Source: DASZRZ01 sp963732925 (GTDB lineage Bacteria > Acidobacteriota > Terriglobia > Terriglobales > Acidobacteriaceae). From it: a stretch of DNA of 64,000 bases. This document shows positions 27,863-36,931 of this stretch, piece after piece. The stretch covers positions 62,001 to 126,000 of the forward strand of contig CAVTBJ010000004.1 in NCBI GenBank assembly GCA_963732925.1, read 5' to 3'. Each line of letters begins with the position of its first letter. Within the stretch, counting starts at the first letter, position 1. The notes under the pieces were generated by a model. It did no database searches. It saw nothing but the letters and a program-made list of their open reading frames with translations, and had not been told where the DNA came from. A program made the translations under genes and the position numbers.

Positions 27863-28372
27863 CTACCACTCCCCCGCTCTCTGCAGCTTGCGGATCTTGC
27901 GCCGCAACAAGTCGCGCTTCAGCGCGCTCAGGTGATGAATGTAGAGCTTGCCGCGCAGGTGATCGGTTTCGTGCAGGAAGGCGCGCGCCAGCAGGTCTTC
28001 GCCGGTCTTCTCGAACCACTTCCCTTCCGCGTCCTGCGCCCGCACCGTTACCCTCTTCGCCCGGCTCACGTTTTCCCGGAATTCTGGGATGCTCAGGCAG
28101 CCCTCGCTTTGCGTCACCCTGCCTTCGGTGTGGAGAATCTCCGGGTTGGCCAGCACCAGCCTGGCCTCGGGGTCTTCTTTAAAACTAACGTCAATCACGG
28201 CCAGTTGTTTGCCAATGCCGATCTGCGGAGCCGCCAGTCCTACACCGTGCGCCGCATACATGGACTCAAACATGTCGTCGATCAGCTTCTTCAGCTCTGC
28301 GTCAAAAACCGTCACCGGCTCGGCCGGGGTCTCCAGAACCGGAGCGCCATATTTCACGATGGGATAGATCAT
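27863..28372 (-). CDS. def: Peptide deformylase
   Basis: Def removes the N-formyl group from new proteins using a metal ion. All three motifs are present in the 169-residue protein: GVGLAAPQIG, EGCLSIPE (metal Cys) and HETDHLRGKLYI (HExxH metal site with catalytic Glu). The N-terminus IYPIVKYGAPVLETPAEPVT is typical. It lies 24 bases after aroC and 42 before fmt, so a shared transcript is likely. Confidence 0.97.
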   Translation of the reverse strand: MIYPIVKYGAPVLETPAEPVTVFDAELKKLIDDMFESMYAAHGVGLAAPQIGIGKQLAVIDVSFKEDPEARLVLANPEILHTEGRVTQSEGCLSIPEFRENVSRAKRVTVRAQDAEGKWFEKTGEDLLARAFLHETDHLRGKLYIHHLSALKRDLLRRKIRKLQRAGEW

Positions 28373-28396
28373 GCTCCTCGGTCGCTGCTCGCTGCC

Positions 28397-29581
28397 TCAG
28401 TAGTTTTTCAACTGCTCGCGGTAACCCTGGAGATTACGGCGCATCTCCAGCAGGGAATCTCCCCCGAATTTCTCAATGGCCAGCTTCGCCACCGTCAGCG
28501 CCACCATGGATTCCGCCGCCACTCCGGCAGCCGGCACCACGCACACGTCCGAGCGCTCGTAGGCTGCCTTCACCGGCTCGCGTGTCTCCAGGTCCACCGA
28601 ACTGAGCGGCCGCCGCAAAGTCGAGATTGGCTTCAGGTACCCGCGCACAATAATCTCTTCCCCATTGGAGATGCCGCCTTCGATTCCCCCGGCGCGATTG
28701 CTGCTGCGCCGGAATCCGGTAAAGCGCTCGTCGTTCTGCTCCTTGCCGTAGCCGATCTCATCCTGCACCGCCGAACCGGCAGAAACCGCGGCAATCACCC
28801 CCATGCCGATCTCCACCGCCTTCACCGCCTGCAGGGACATGACGGCCGCGGCTAATTGCCCGTCCAGACGCTCATCCCAGTTCGCGTACGTGCCCAACCC
28901 GGGAGGAACGTTGTGTGCCCGCACCTCGAAAATTCCGCCCACGGTATCTCCGGTGCGCAACACCTTGTCTACTTCTTCCTTCATGCGTTGTTCGGCTTCC
29001 GAATCGACGGCGTTCAGCAGGATTTCGTTCCGACCGTAGAGCTGCTGAATCTGCTCCCACGAGATCCGTGAGGAATCCACTGAGGCCCCGCCCACGGCCA
29101 CCACATGGCTGAGAACGTCCATCCCCAGCTCGCGCAGCAGCAGCTTGGCAATGGCGCCCACCGCTACCCGCGACGCGGTCTCGCGCGCCGAGGCCCGCTC
29201 CAGCACGTAGCGGGCTTCCGGAAAGTTATACTTGAGGCAGCCCGCCAGGTCGGCGTGCCCCGGCCGTGGTGACTTCACCTTCTTAAACTTCTCCGCGTCC
29301 CCCGCCGCCACCGGCAGAGCTTCGGTCCAGTTCTTCCAGTCCTTATTTTCCAGCAGGATAGCGATGGGCGACCCGATGGTATGCCCGTCCCGCACCCCGG
29401 AAACAATATGTGCCCGGTCGGTTTCGATCTTCATGCGGCCGCCGCGGCCATAGCCCTGCTGGCGGCGCCATAACTCACGGTCAAGAAATGCCTGGTCGAT
29501 CGGCACTCCTGCCGGCATCCCAGAGAGGTTGGCCACCAGGGTCTCGCCGTGCGACTCACCTGCTGTGTAGAAGCGGAGCAT
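28397..29581 (-). CDS. aroC: Chorismate synthase
   Basis: AroC makes chorismate from EPSP with reduced FMN, the last step of the shikimate pathway. Signature segments are LRFYTAGESHGETLVANLSG, YGRGGRMKIETDRAHIVSGV, VKSPRPGHADLAGCLKYNF, RASARETASRVAVGAIAKLL, SGSAVQDEIGYGKEQNDERF, NRAGGIEGGISNGEEIIVRG and KAAYERSDVCVVPAAGVAAE. The length of 394 is normal. It heads the minus-strand group aroC-def-fmt-rsmB and diverges from the histidine kinase gene at 29834, so the 250-base gap should hold both promoters. Confidence 0.97.
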   Translation of the reverse strand: MLRFYTAGESHGETLVANLSGMPAGVPIDQAFLDRELWRRQQGYGRGGRMKIETDRAHIVSGVRDGHTIGSPIAILLENKDWKNWTEALPVAAGDAEKFKKVKSPRPGHADLAGCLKYNFPEARYVLERASARETASRVAVGAIAKLLLRELGMDVLSHVVAVGGASVDSSRISWEQIQQLYGRNEILLNAVDSEAEQRMKEEVDKVLRTGDTVGGIFEVRAHNVPPGLGTYANWDERLDGQLAAAVMSLQAVKAVEIGMGVIAAVSAGSAVQDEIGYGKEQNDERFTGFRRSSNRAGGIEGGISNGEEIIVRGYLKPISTLRRPLSSVDLETREPVKAAYERSDVCVVPAAGVAAESMVALTVAKLAIEKFGGDSLLEMRRNLQGYREQLKNY

Positions 29582-29833
29582 AGGAACCGAAGATTGTAGC
29601 AGCCCGTGGGTTCAACCGGCACGGCGGCGGGAACACCGGCCCAAAGAGCCCAAAATTCCCGCAAAGGCCCTCAATCCCGATAGTTACGATATAGTAATAA
29701 AAAGCCCATTTCGGTTTCGCTTTTTCGGGGTAAGGGGTTAGAATGAGCTCAACTCAGGTGTTTGCTGGTTGGCCGCCAGTAACCCTCTGATTTCACGCCT
29801 CTTCGTCTCCGATATCTTCAGGAGCCTGCTTTC

Positions 29834-31555
29834 GTGTCACCTATTTTGCCATTAAAGGAAAAGGCACGTACCCGCGTGGTTGAAATCGCAGGCGGGCTTA
29901 AGCCCTATTTCGCTGAGATTACTGCAGCGTGGCGGGCGCGGATGTTTGAGGAATTTCAACTGGATGGGCGCGCCATGGCGGCCCTGGAGCGCCTGAATCT
30001 GGGTACCGGTTTCGCCCTGTTCTGCCAGTCTGACTTTCAAACCTACTCCGAAAATCTCCACTACTACGGCGCTCGCCTGGGCAAGCTCAAGGTGGACACC
30101 CGCGCAGTTGCCCGTTCGCTGGAAATCTACCAGGGAATCTGTGAGCCACTCTTGGAGAAATTGTTCCCGCGGAACACCATCGAGATGGTTGCCGCCATGG
30201 AAATGTTTTCTTCGGCAACCTTCGTCGCCGTCTCCGGCGCCTACTTTGACGCCCAGCACCGTGAGTCCACGGCCCTGCTGGCGCTGCTGGATGCCGAGCT
30301 TTCCGCTCGCAGCCTCTCCTCCCTGCTTGAGGAAGCGCTTTGGATTACGGCCCAGACCTTCGGCGCGAGTGTCGGGCTGGTGTGCCTGCGCGATGAACGG
30401 GACGAACTCCACCCGCACGCCGCCATCGGGCTCAACCGGCCCGCCTCCAGCCTGTCGCCCATCGCTCTGGGCGAACAGTTCTCCGGAAGGATCGCGCTCA
30501 CCGGAGAATCGGCCAGCGTGCCGGAAATCATTCCCGGGGCGGCCATCGATTCGGCGCTTCGCGGCAAGGCCCGCGCGCTCTGGGGCGTGCCCCTCAAAGT
30601 CGGCGACCAGGTGATTGGGGTTCTCACCATCGGTTTCACCCGTCCCTATAAATGGCTGCCCTCGGAACAGGAACTGCTCCGCGCCATTGCCGATCGCTCC
30701 GCCCTGGCCATCGAACGTGCCCGTATTTCGGAGGCTGTGCGCGAGCGCGAAACCCGCATTGCCGAGCTCTCCGCCCACCTGCTGCGCGTGCAGGAAGAGG
30801 AACGCAAACGCATCAGCCGCGAACTGCATGACGAAACCGGCCAGGCGCTCATGGTGATTCGCCTTTATCTCGGCATGCTCGAAAGCAGTTCCAGCGGACG
30901 CTCCCGGGAGAAAATCAGCGAGACCCTGGCTGTGGTCGATCGCACGATTGAGGGCATTCGCCGCATCGTGGCCCGCCTCTCCCCGCTGGTTTTGCAGGAG
31001 CTGGGACTAGTGGCAGCGATTCGCAAGGAAGCCAAAGATCTGGCCAAAAACGCCGGCGTACGAGCAAGGGTGATAATCGCCGACGATGCCGGGCGTCTGC
31101 AGGCGGAGTGCGAGACCGCGATCTACCGCGTCGTCCAGGAAGCTCTGCACAACGTTGCCAAACACGCCCAGGCCAAGAGCGTGACCGTGCAGATGGTTCA
31201 GCAGGACGGGCTGGTGCGGGTCTCCATTGAGGATGATGGCCAGGGATTCTCCAAGGGAAGTTTCACCGGCCGCAGCTTCGGCCTTGCGGGAATTCGCGAA
31301 CGCATCGGGTCTCTTGGCGGCGAAGTGCGCGTGACCTCCTCGCGTGGAAAGGGCACCCGCATCGAAGTCGATGTACCGCTACGACACGATTGGGACCCAG
31401 CGGATGCCGAGGCGCGGTCCCTGCAGATTGTGGGCGCGGAACCTGCCGTCTCCCTTGCCGGAAGCGCCGGCCGCCATGCCAGCCTGAGGCACAAACGAAC
31501 CCGGCTGGCGCGCGAGGCGTCCGCAGCGCATACCGCGCATCCCGAAACCGCATAG
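29834..31555 (+). CDS. GAF-domain sensor histidine kinase, NarL/HisKA_3 type
   Basis: The start is GTG at 29834. Residues 1-130 are an all-helical domain I cannot assign (FAEITAAWRARMFEEF, YQGICEPLLEKLFP), possibly globin- or RsbR-like. A GAF domain follows (LEEALWITAQTFGASVGLVC, GVPLKVGDQVIGVLTIGF). Then come the HisKA_3 box with the phospho-His (EEERKRISRELHDETGQALM) and the ATPase domain (N-box EALHNVAKHAQAKSVTVQM, G-boxes DDGQGF and FGLAGIRERIGSLGGEVRV). No membrane helix is present, so the kinase is cytoplasmic. About 50 residues of basic tail follow the domain. The NarL-type regulator 125 bases on is its likely partner. Confidence 0.92.
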   Translation: MSPILPLKEKARTRVVEIAGGLKPYFAEITAAWRARMFEEFQLDGRAMAALERLNLGTGFALFCQSDFQTYSENLHYYGARLGKLKVDTRAVARSLEIYQGICEPLLEKLFPRNTIEMVAAMEMFSSATFVAVSGAYFDAQHRESTALLALLDAELSARSLSSLLEEALWITAQTFGASVGLVCLRDERDELHPHAAIGLNRPASSLSPIALGEQFSGRIALTGESASVPEIIPGAAIDSALRGKARALWGVPLKVGDQVIGVLTIGFTRPYKWLPSEQELLRAIADRSALAIERARISEAVRERETRIAELSAHLLRVQEEERKRISRELHDETGQALMVIRLYLGMLESSSSGRSREKISETLAVVDRTIEGIRRIVARLSPLVLQELGLVAAIRKEAKDLAKNAGVRARVIIADDAGRLQAECETAIYRVVQEALHNVAKHAQAKSVTVQMVQQDGLVRVSIEDDGQGFSKGSFTGRSFGLAGIRERIGSLGGEVRVTSSRGKGTRIEVDVPLRHDWDPADAEARSLQIVGAEPAVSLAGSAGRHASLRHKRTRLAREASAAHTAHPETA

Positions 31556-31680
31556 CAGGCAAAAGCGCGGTTCCGGAAACCTCGACGATGCCATTGACCG
31601 GAGAGTTTCGGCGCCAGGAAGAATGGACGCGGCTCTCCTTTCCGGCATCCAACTTGAAGACCTTGATCAGGAATCGGTGA

Positions 31681-32346
<666 letters not shown>

Positions 32347-32372
32347 CGCTCGCCTCCCCTCCTCGCTTCGCC

Positions 32373-32407
32373 CGGGTGAAAGATTTTTTTCACCCGCCTT
32401 CGTTTTT
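32373..32407 (+). terminator. Rho-independent terminator after the NarL-type regulator
   Basis: CGGGTGAAA (32373-32381), loop GATTTT and TTTCACCCG (32388-32396) form a perfect 9-bp stem, followed by CCTTCGTTTTT. It ends the kinase-regulator unit before the next receiver gene. Confidence 0.7.
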
Positions 32408-32498
32408 GCGCTAGACGCCGCAAGCAAAGTAGACATCCAAGCCAGAGAGGCCGGTCGTTCGGGGCTCCGGGATTCGGGGGTGCGAGAGAAGAAATGTC

Positions 32499-33335
32499 AT
32501 GGCGCAGAGATCAGGCCTAGTTCGTGTCTTGCTGGTGGACGACGAGCCCACGATTCGCATCACCCTGCCCCAAATCCTCGAGATGCACGGCTTTCAGGTC
32601 ACCAGCGCGGGCACCGTCCCCGAAGCCCTTGACGCCATTGCCCGCCAGTCCTTCGATGTACTGCTCGCCGACCTCAACATCGGCCAGCCTGGCGACGGCT
32701 TCACCGTGGTCAGCGCCATGCGCCGGACTCAACCTCGGGCGGTCACCATCATCATCACCGGCTATCCGGCGTTTGAAACCGCCCTGGAAGCCATCCGCAA
32801 TCAGGTCGACGATTACATCGTCAAACCCGCCGACATCCAAAGCCTGATTCGCTGTATTGAGCAGCGCCTCAGCGGACCGCCGCGCCCGATTGCGTCCGCT
32901 GCCCACAAGCGGGTGCGCACAATCCTGAAAGAACAACAGCGCGCCATCGTGGAACAGTGGCTGCAAGCCGTCAAAGACGATCCTGAATTGAACAGCATTC
33001 GCATCAGCGAACGAGATCGCAAGAACGAGATCCCTGCCTTCCTCAGCGCCCTGGTCGATACACTGCAAAATCAGCCCGAGACCTTGAGTCCCCAGGTCAT
33101 TCGGGACTGCAGGAAACACGGCGCCGCCCGCCACCGCCAGGGATACGCCATCTCACAGCTCATGAAAGAAGCCCGCCATCTGCGGCGGGTGATCGGAATC
33201 ACCGTGCAGCAGCACTTGCTGGCCGTCGATATCAGCCATTTGCTCAGTGACCTGATTCAAATCGGGGACAATTTTGATCTGGCGCTGCGCGTTTCCGTGG
33301 AAGGCTTTCTCGCCGAGGAAAAGAAGGCGGCCTGA
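32499..33335 (+). CDS. Receiver-domain protein with C-terminal RsbRD N-terminal-like domain
   Basis: Residues 1-130 are a CheY-like receiver (VRVLLVDDEPTIRITLPQIL, phospho-acceptor in FDVLLADLNIGQPGDGF, IIITGYPAFETALEAIRNQ, VKPADIQSL). Residues about 140-275 are helical and look like the RsbT co-antagonist RsbRD N-terminal domain: QQRAIVEQWLQAVKDDPEL, IPAFLSALVDTLQNQ, CRKHGAARHRQGYAISQLMK, EARHLRRVIGITVQQHLLA. The protein has no DNA-binding or enzymatic output, so it probably works by binding a partner. It lies after the kinase/NarL pair but beyond a terminator. Shine-Dalgarno GAGAGAAG precedes the ATG. Confidence 0.82.
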   Translation: MAQRSGLVRVLLVDDEPTIRITLPQILEMHGFQVTSAGTVPEALDAIARQSFDVLLADLNIGQPGDGFTVVSAMRRTQPRAVTIIITGYPAFETALEAIRNQVDDYIVKPADIQSLIRCIEQRLSGPPRPIASAAHKRVRTILKEQQRAIVEQWLQAVKDDPELNSIRISERDRKNEIPAFLSALVDTLQNQPETLSPQVIRDCRKHGAARHRQGYAISQLMKEARHLRRVIGITVQQHLLAVDISHLLSDLIQIGDNFDLALRVSVEGFLAEEKKAA

Positions 33336-33391
33336 GCCCTGAGCGAACAATGCAAGCCTCCTGAGTGAAGGCCTCGACCCGCGGCAAAGGT

Positions 33392-34096
33392 TCAAAGTTC
33401 ATGCGAATCAATCAGCTCTGCCAGGGCCGCCAGGTCCGGCACCTGAACATCCGGCTCCACCATGGCCGGCAGCGTCGCTCCCGATTTCCCTGCCTGCCGC
33501 TTCACCCACACAGTAGCCATCCCCAGTTCCTTCGCCGGAACGAGATCGTGATAACGGCTCTGCGCCACATGCAGCACGCGATCGGGCGAGACTCCGACTC
33601 TTTTTAGCGCAGTTTGGAAATTATTCAACGATGGCTTGTAGCTGCGGCACTGCCCGGCCGTGATCGCATCCTGGAACTCCACTTCCAGCTTTCGCATGCT
33701 CGCGGCCAGCAGATCGTCGTCCACATTGGAGACAATCGCCAGCTTGTAGCGCTGCTTGAGCCTTCTCAATGCCGGGACAACATCGGGAAATGGATCCCAC
33801 GCGGGCAAGGAACCGGCAATTGCGCTGGCCTCTTCTGGCGACGCACTGAAGCCCAGCCGTGCCGCCATTCGCATCATCACCGCTGCAAGAATCTCCCGAT
33901 ACGGCCGGTATTCGCCCTGTTCCTGCTGCGCCTCAATGGCGGCATATAACTCCAGAATCCCGCCATCGGACAAGTTGCGGCGATGCGCCGCGAGCACCGG
34001 GCGCACAGCATGGAGAATGCCGGTCTCCCAGTCAATCAGGGTGCCGTAACAATCGAAGGTCAGGTATTGGAAGCGCGCGAAGTCGAGGGAGTTCAA
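33392..34096 (-). CDS. HAD-superfamily hydrolase (haloacid dehalogenase-like)
   Basis: A 234-residue HAD hydrolase, similar in layout to 2-haloacid dehalogenases and small-molecule phosphatases. The nucleophile Asp is in FQYLTFDCYGTLIDWETGIL, motif II is KLAIVSNVDDDLLAASM, the Lys of motif III is in CRSYKPSLNNFQTALKRV, and the acidic motif IV is in VLHVAQSRYHDLVPAKELGM. Residues 15-95 form the helical cap. TTG at 34096 (MNSLDFARFQYLTFD) is the most plausible start; an in-frame extension to 34162 adds unconserved, very basic residues. Substrate unknown. Confidence 0.85.
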   Translation of the reverse strand: MNSLDFARFQYLTFDCYGTLIDWETGILHAVRPVLAAHRRNLSDGGILELYAAIEAQQEQGEYRPYREILAAVMMRMAARLGFSASPEEASAIAGSLPAWDPFPDVVPALRRLKQRYKLAIVSNVDDDLLAASMRKLEVEFQDAITAGQCRSYKPSLNNFQTALKRVGVSPDRVLHVAQSRYHDLVPAKELGMATVWVKRQAGKSGATLPAMVEPDVQVPDLAALAELIDSHEL

Positions 34097-34175
34097 CGGA
34101 TGGCCTGATCGCTGGTGCGTGTGCCTGGCCGTCCGCCGTCCTTCACGGCAGCGAACGGCCAAGTCCTGCGGAAAG

Positions 34176-34886
34176 TTACCGAATCTGTACCGGCTGGGTC
34201 AGACGAAAACTGACAGCGGTTTCTGCCGGCAGCACAATGTCGTCATTTCCGGTCACGGCGGATCCCGCCGCGCCCACGCCCGCGCCCGCAGCCGCGCCGA
34301 TGGCGGCGGCCTTGCCGCCGCCAACCAGGCCGCCAACCAGCGCACCCAAACCGGCGCCGCCGCCAACTCCAACCGCCGTGCGCTTCCCTTTCCCTTTCTT
34401 CACCTGGCTGTAGGTCGCTGTCTCGATCGGATACTCACGGCCGCCCACGGTCACGGAATTCAGTTTCAGGCTGAGAGTCGCCTCTCCCGAGAACCGTCCC
34501 AGCGCCTTGGCGTTGGTCACGGTGCCGGAGACATGCGCGCCCGCGGGAATCACGGTTTGTCCCTTCGAGGTCACCGGCTCAGCAAGCGAAGCCGTAAAGC
34601 TCTGCCCGGCCTGGCTGATTTTCGAACCTACCTGCTGATCCAGCCGCACCCGCATGGTTGTGCCCTTCGGCAATACCATGGGAACCACCGGCTTCACCGC
34701 TTCTTGCGAACGCGTCGTCAGAGCAGGAGCGGGAGCAGCTGCGGACCCCTGATCAGCCTGCGCCGTTGCGGCAGAGCCTTCCGTCCCCTGGTCCGTTGCG
34801 GATTGCTGCGATCTTCCACTGCACGCTGCCAGTAAAAACAACAGCGCGATCAAAGGAACAAACCTGTTCGTCTTCCAATGCTGCAT
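34176..34886 (-). CDS. Glycine-zipper lipoprotein
   Basis: The ATG at 34886 gives MQHWKTNRFVPLIALLFLLA with a lipobox ending at the Cys of LLAACSG, so the product should be a lipoprotein. A Gln/Ala/Ser-rich linker follows (to about residue 60), then a beta-rich region (LPKGTTMRVRLDQQVGSKIS, QTVIPAGAHVSGTVTNAKAL, ATLSLKLNSVTVGGREYPIE). A glycine-zipper run comes next (GVGGGAGLGALVGGLVGGG, GAAAGAGVGAAGS). It ends PAETAVSFRLTQPVQI, a form seen in many acidobacterial exported proteins. Function unknown. It follows the BlaI-type regulator gene on the same strand with 162 bases between. Confidence 0.78.
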   Translation of the reverse strand: MQHWKTNRFVPLIALLFLLAACSGRSQQSATDQGTEGSAATAQADQGSAAAPAPALTTRSQEAVKPVVPMVLPKGTTMRVRLDQQVGSKISQAGQSFTASLAEPVTSKGQTVIPAGAHVSGTVTNAKALGRFSGEATLSLKLNSVTVGGREYPIETATYSQVKKGKGKRTAVGVGGGAGLGALVGGLVGGGKAAAIGAAAGAGVGAAGSAVTGNDDIVLPAETAVSFRLTQPVQIR

Positions 34887-35048
34887 TCGCCAAACCTCCG
34901 TCCCAATGCCGTGTTTTCTAGCAGAACTCTGCGCCGGGCGCAATGCTCCGGCAGGACATGCACCACTCGCGGAACGTAACTTCCTGATACAACAGCAAGA
35001 GAAGAAGCAAAAAAGGCGCCCTATTCCAAGCGCCGGCCGGCGCTGCAA

Positions 35049-35459
35049 CTAAAGCAGAGAGTCATCAATTTCGACCCGCGCCGCCGAGAGAGGGTTGGTT
35101 CCTTTCCGCGTCCGGGTACGGCGTTCTCCAGCCGCGCGCCCGTCGCTCTGTTCGGCAACAAACTGGATCAGCGCCTGCGCATCCTGGTCAAAAAGGTTTT
35201 CCAGCAGCCGCCGCACCGCCTGCAGGCGCGCGGAATGCAAATCCAGCGCCGGAGAGTACACATAGGCCCGCCCGTTCTTGCGCCGAATCACCGCTCCTTT
35301 ATCCATCATGCGATCGAGAACGGTCATGACGGTGGTATACGCCAGCGAACGCGTCATTCCCGACCGCACCTCAGCCACGCTGGCAGCCTTTTTTCGCCAC
35401 AGAACCTTAATGCACTCCACCTCGAGCTGGGACAGCCGGATTGGCGAGTCGGCATTCAT
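35049..35459 (-). CDS. BlaI/MecI/CopY family transcriptional repressor
   Basis: A 136-residue winged-helix repressor of the Penicillinase-repressor family, which acts as a dimer at inverted repeats and is released by proteolysis. The helix-turn-helix reads LSQLEVECIKVLWRKKAASV, AEVRSGMTRSLAYTTVMTVL, DRMMDKGAVIRRKNGRAYVY, followed by a dimerisation helix (RRLLENLFDQDAQALIQFVA). No BlaR1/M56 sensor-protease is next to it. It starts inside the last codons of the YhaM-like gene (ATGA overlap), so the two are translationally coupled. A usual target would be an adjacent gene such as the lipoprotein gene downstream (inference). Confidence 0.92.
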   Translation of the reverse strand: MNADSPIRLSQLEVECIKVLWRKKAASVAEVRSGMTRSLAYTTVMTVLDRMMDKGAVIRRKNGRAYVYSPALDLHSARLQAVRRLLENLFDQDAQALIQFVAEQSDGRAAGERRTRTRKGTNPLSAARVEIDDSLL

Positions 35460-36658
35460 TTTCCGGACTTGGCTTTTTCGCTCAACGAAGATTCCCCGGC
35501 CTGCGGAGGAGCAAATCTTCTCTCCAGTTCGAGCAACTGCTGCTGGCTGGGCACTCCCGCGCTCTCCGCGTCATCGCTTTTGCCGCCGCCATGCGGCTGC
35601 GGATCCGCTGCCGGATCGCCTGCTGGAAAATCCCTCCCCGGCTCCGCTCTCGCGCCCGGCATCTCCGCAACAGCATCCTTCGCGCTGCGAATCTTCTCCA
35701 GCAGCCGGCGGCTGTCCAGCAAAGGACGTCCCAGGGACGGGTTGTATCCCGACCATCCCTCGCTGCTGCCGGCGTCGCGTTCGAACATCGCCCGCACGCT
35801 CTCCATCTTCGAATCCAGGTCGTCCAGATAATGCAGCATCAGCGCCTCGGGAAACATCGGCAGCTTGGGCGAGCCAAACTCATACTGTCCGTGATGGCTG
35901 ATGATCAGATGCTCCAGCAGCGTCTTCATCTCCGCCGGAAATCCTGGAACCTGCCCGATCTTGGCCTGCAGCATCTCCAGCTCAATGATCATGTGACCCA
36001 GCAACTGTCCCCGGCTGGTATAGCCGAACGAGCGCGCATAGCACAGTTCGTGAATCTTCCCGATATCGTGCAGAAACGCGCCCGTCAGCAACAGGTCGCG
36101 GTCAATCTGCGGATAATTGCGCGCCGCCAGGTCGCATACCGTGAACAGCGAAACCACGTGCTCCAGCAGCCCGCCGATAAAGGCGTGATGCAGCGTCTTG
36201 GCCGCGGGAGCAATCTTGTAAGCGGCGGCGATCTGGTCGTCCGCCATGAACGCCTGCACCAGCGCCTTCAGATAAGGATCGCGAAAGCCGGCAACAAACT
36301 CCGCCAGCGTACGCCAGAGCTGCTCGATGTCCTTCGTCGTCTTGGGCAGGTAATCGGAGTAGTCGACTTCCGACTCCTCCAGCTTGCGCAGCTTGTGCAC
36401 CGTAAGCTGGAAGCGCGTGTTGTACTTGTTGATCAGACCCTTGACCTTGACAAAGTCGTCCTGGTCAAAGCTGTCCATGATCTCCGGGACGTTGTCCCAT
36501 ACCTTGGCGTCCAGGTGCCCGGTACGATCCGAAAGCGTCAGGGCCAGGTAGAAGTCTCCCGTGCGCTTGGGCTTGACCTGCTTGGCAGCCACCACAAAAC
36601 TGGACAGGACCACCTTGTTCTCGAACTGGGCTGCATCGCAGATAAAAAAATCCTTCAT
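35456..36658 (-). CDS. YhaM-family 3'-5' exoribonuclease (OB-fold plus HD domain)
   Basis: The ATG at 36658 begins MKDFFICDAAQFENKVVLSS. Residues 1-100 are an OB-fold nucleic-acid-binding domain (FYLALTLSDRTGHLDAKVWD, FVKVKGLINKYNTRFQLTVH). Residues 140-300 are an HD phosphohydrolase with AAKTLHHAFIGGLLEHVVSL and the metal pair in LTGAFLHDIGKIHEL, then LLEHLIISHHGQYEFGSP, as in YhaM/CBF1 ribonucleases. The last 75 residues are low-complexity (Pro, Gly, Ala, Glu) and are not part of the usual domain. The gene overlaps the BlaI-type regulator by four bases. Confidence 0.88.
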   Translation of the reverse strand: MKDFFICDAAQFENKVVLSSFVVAAKQVKPKRTGDFYLALTLSDRTGHLDAKVWDNVPEIMDSFDQDDFVKVKGLINKYNTRFQLTVHKLRKLEESEVDYSDYLPKTTKDIEQLWRTLAEFVAGFRDPYLKALVQAFMADDQIAAAYKIAPAAKTLHHAFIGGLLEHVVSLFTVCDLAARNYPQIDRDLLLTGAFLHDIGKIHELCYARSFGYTSRGQLLGHMIIELEMLQAKIGQVPGFPAEMKTLLEHLIISHHGQYEFGSPKLPMFPEALMLHYLDDLDSKMESVRAMFERDAGSSEGWSGYNPSLGRPLLDSRRLLEKIRSAKDAVAEMPGARAEPGRDFPAGDPAADPQPHGGGKSDDAESAGVPSQQQLLELERRFAPPQAGESSLSEKAKSGK

Positions 36659-36931
36659 GATGGCGTCTGACCTGCAATTCCGGTTATGGGTACCGCGCTC
36701 GGCCGGCTCGAAGTCACGCCGGCACACGGCAACACTACCGCGTGGCTATGCTAAACCAGAACCTGCGCCGGACGAAGCCCCAACCCAGTCTTCGCGGTGT
36801 CCGGGAAATCTCCCGCAAATTCATCGAAACTCCTGCTCACAAACTTACGTATTCCAGGCTATTCCGTCTTATTCTGGAGAGAGCCTCCAGTTCCCTCTGG
36901 AAACCTGATGAGGCTCCAACGCGAGGTCCAA

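Noticed and set aside
29699..29725. AAAAAGC/GCTTTTT inverted repeat in the aroC-kinase gap
   Set aside because: AT-rich stem in a divergent promoter region; no gene end points into it, so not called a terminator.
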